Assembly: GCA_035535995.1 (NCBI GenBank)
Contig: DATLOZ010000009.1
Span: 1 to 64,000, forward strand
DNA length: 64,000 nucleotides
From: JANYCO01 sp035535995
GTDB taxonomy: Bacteria; Bacteroidota; Bacteroidia; Cytophagales; Cytophagaceae
Reading direction: 5' to 3'
The translations under genes and the position numbers were made by a program. Within the stretch, counting starts at the first letter, position 1. Every line of letters starts with the position of its first letter. Shown here piece by piece: positions 63,591 through 64,000 of this stretch. Under the pieces are notes generated by a model. It was not told where the DNA came from and made no database searches. It saw nothing but the letters and a program-made list of their open reading frames with translations.

Positions 63591-64000
63591 ATGAGAAAAA
63601 CAGTTTATCCTACCGAAACCGATATTAATTACCGGAACCTGACGAAAACGGGACTTCGGAAAGTGACTCAAACTTCCGATTTTAAAATATGTATTCCCGA
63701 TTATACCCAGACTCCTGACATTTACCTGGAAAATATAAGTGGCTACGCGCGCAAAGATGCTTACCGGGTAGGTAGCAAAGTCCTGTTCAGAGAACTGGAC
63801 GAGTTCTTGGGCTATATCGGGGCCAACGAACCAACTACTTATTATTTTATTCCGATTGTAGAGAAATTCTTCCAAAGCAAGAAAAATGAAATTCTGATCG
63901 TAGATCGCTTCATGGCTATTCAAGACAAAGATTATGTTGTCTATTCCGAAGAAGGGGTCATGCGTACTACTATGATCCGGATGGAAGCTGGCATTATTGT
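63591..64000 (+). CDS. Hypothetical protein, partial at right edge
   Basis: At least 136 residues from the ATG at 63591, open to the window end. Begins MRKTVYPTETDINYRNLTKT. Later segments: QTPDIYLENISGYARKDAYR, VLFRELDEFLGYIGANEPTT, IVEKFFQSKKNEILIVDRFM, DKDYVVYSEEGVMRTTMIRM. No signal peptide or membrane span; family not recognised. The plus frame is preferred over an opposing frame because of the consensus promoter 20 bases upstream of the ATG. Confidence 0.7.
   Translation, partial: MRKTVYPTETDINYRNLTKTGLRKVTQTSDFKICIPDYTQTPDIYLENISGYARKDAYRVGSKVLFRELDEFLGYIGANEPTTYYFIPIVEKFFQSKKNEILIVDRFMAIQDKDYVVYSEEGVMRTTMIRMEAGII

Noticed and set aside
63489..63923. Minus-strand frame of 144 codons at the right edge
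   Set aside because: The plus frame from 63591 has a consensus promoter 20 bases upstream and protein-like composition through the window end.

Overview
The window looks like chromosomal DNA of a Bacteroidota bacterium, most likely of the Cytophagales or a related free-living, possibly gliding, lineage. This is inference from several signs. Several genes are preceded by the Bacteroidota promoter pattern TTTG/TTG-N19-22-TAnnTTTG, and classical Shine-Dalgarno sites are scarce. There is a PorE-like TPR/propeller/OmpA protein of the type used by the type IX secretion system, a ComB-type phosphatase, and giant secreted RHS-like proteins. The DNA is AT-rich, with short AT-rich palindromic repeats between genes. 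No rRNA, tRNA, CRISPR array or insertion sequence was recognised.

Region 1 (1-15872, minus strand) is a tightly packed eight-gene run in which every product has a predicted signal peptide or lipobox. In transcription order it encodes a tail-fibre-like beta/coiled-coil protein, a small secreted protein, an OmpH/Skp-like lipoprotein, another lipoprotein, a 1635-residue SpvB/RHS-type protein, a 798-residue Ig/CBM-like protein with an RHS-like tail, a LolA-like protein, and a second giant RHS-like protein with a LamG-type lectin domain that runs off the left edge (at least 1630 residues). Most neighbours overlap by 4 bases. Just upstream on the same strand (16348-20586) lies a secreted TPR-CHAT protein with an intact His/Cys pair. 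I consider this locus the best candidate for an undescribed system: a surface RHS assembly with its own periplasmic chaperone-like helpers and possibly a protease.

Region 2 (20797-36032, mainly minus) is mostly housekeeping: a GH3 beta-glucosidase lipoprotein, comB-gcvT-rnhB, the PorE-like OmpA protein, folD-queE, a small membrane protein, an orphan antitoxin-like gene, lepA, a membrane protein with a HisKA-like helix but no ATPase domain, a glutathione-peroxidase-like protein and the ammonium transporter amt. A 35-residue single-membrane-span peptide with its own terminator follows at 36524-36631.

Region 3 (37556-53891, minus) is sensory. After an outer-membrane transporter-like protein come cheD, a histidine-kinase-like protein lacking its phospho-acceptor histidine, cheR, an MCP, cheW, cheA, cheY, a STAS protein, a protein with a CheZ-like DxxxQ motif, and a membrane GAF/PAS protein. 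No cheB is present here. Farther upstream are a PAS-like protein and a LytTR regulator with its multi-PAS LytS-type kinase.

Region 4 (54060-64000, mixed strands) holds hemJ, a YceI lipoprotein, a Lys-rich 36-residue protein, def, a superfamily 1 helicase, a methionine-aminotransferase/omega-amidase pair, an OmpA/TPR lipoprotein, a PspC protein and two unknown proteins, the last cut by the right edge. A nested inverted-repeat element (58369-58656) and several palindromic repeats lie between these genes.
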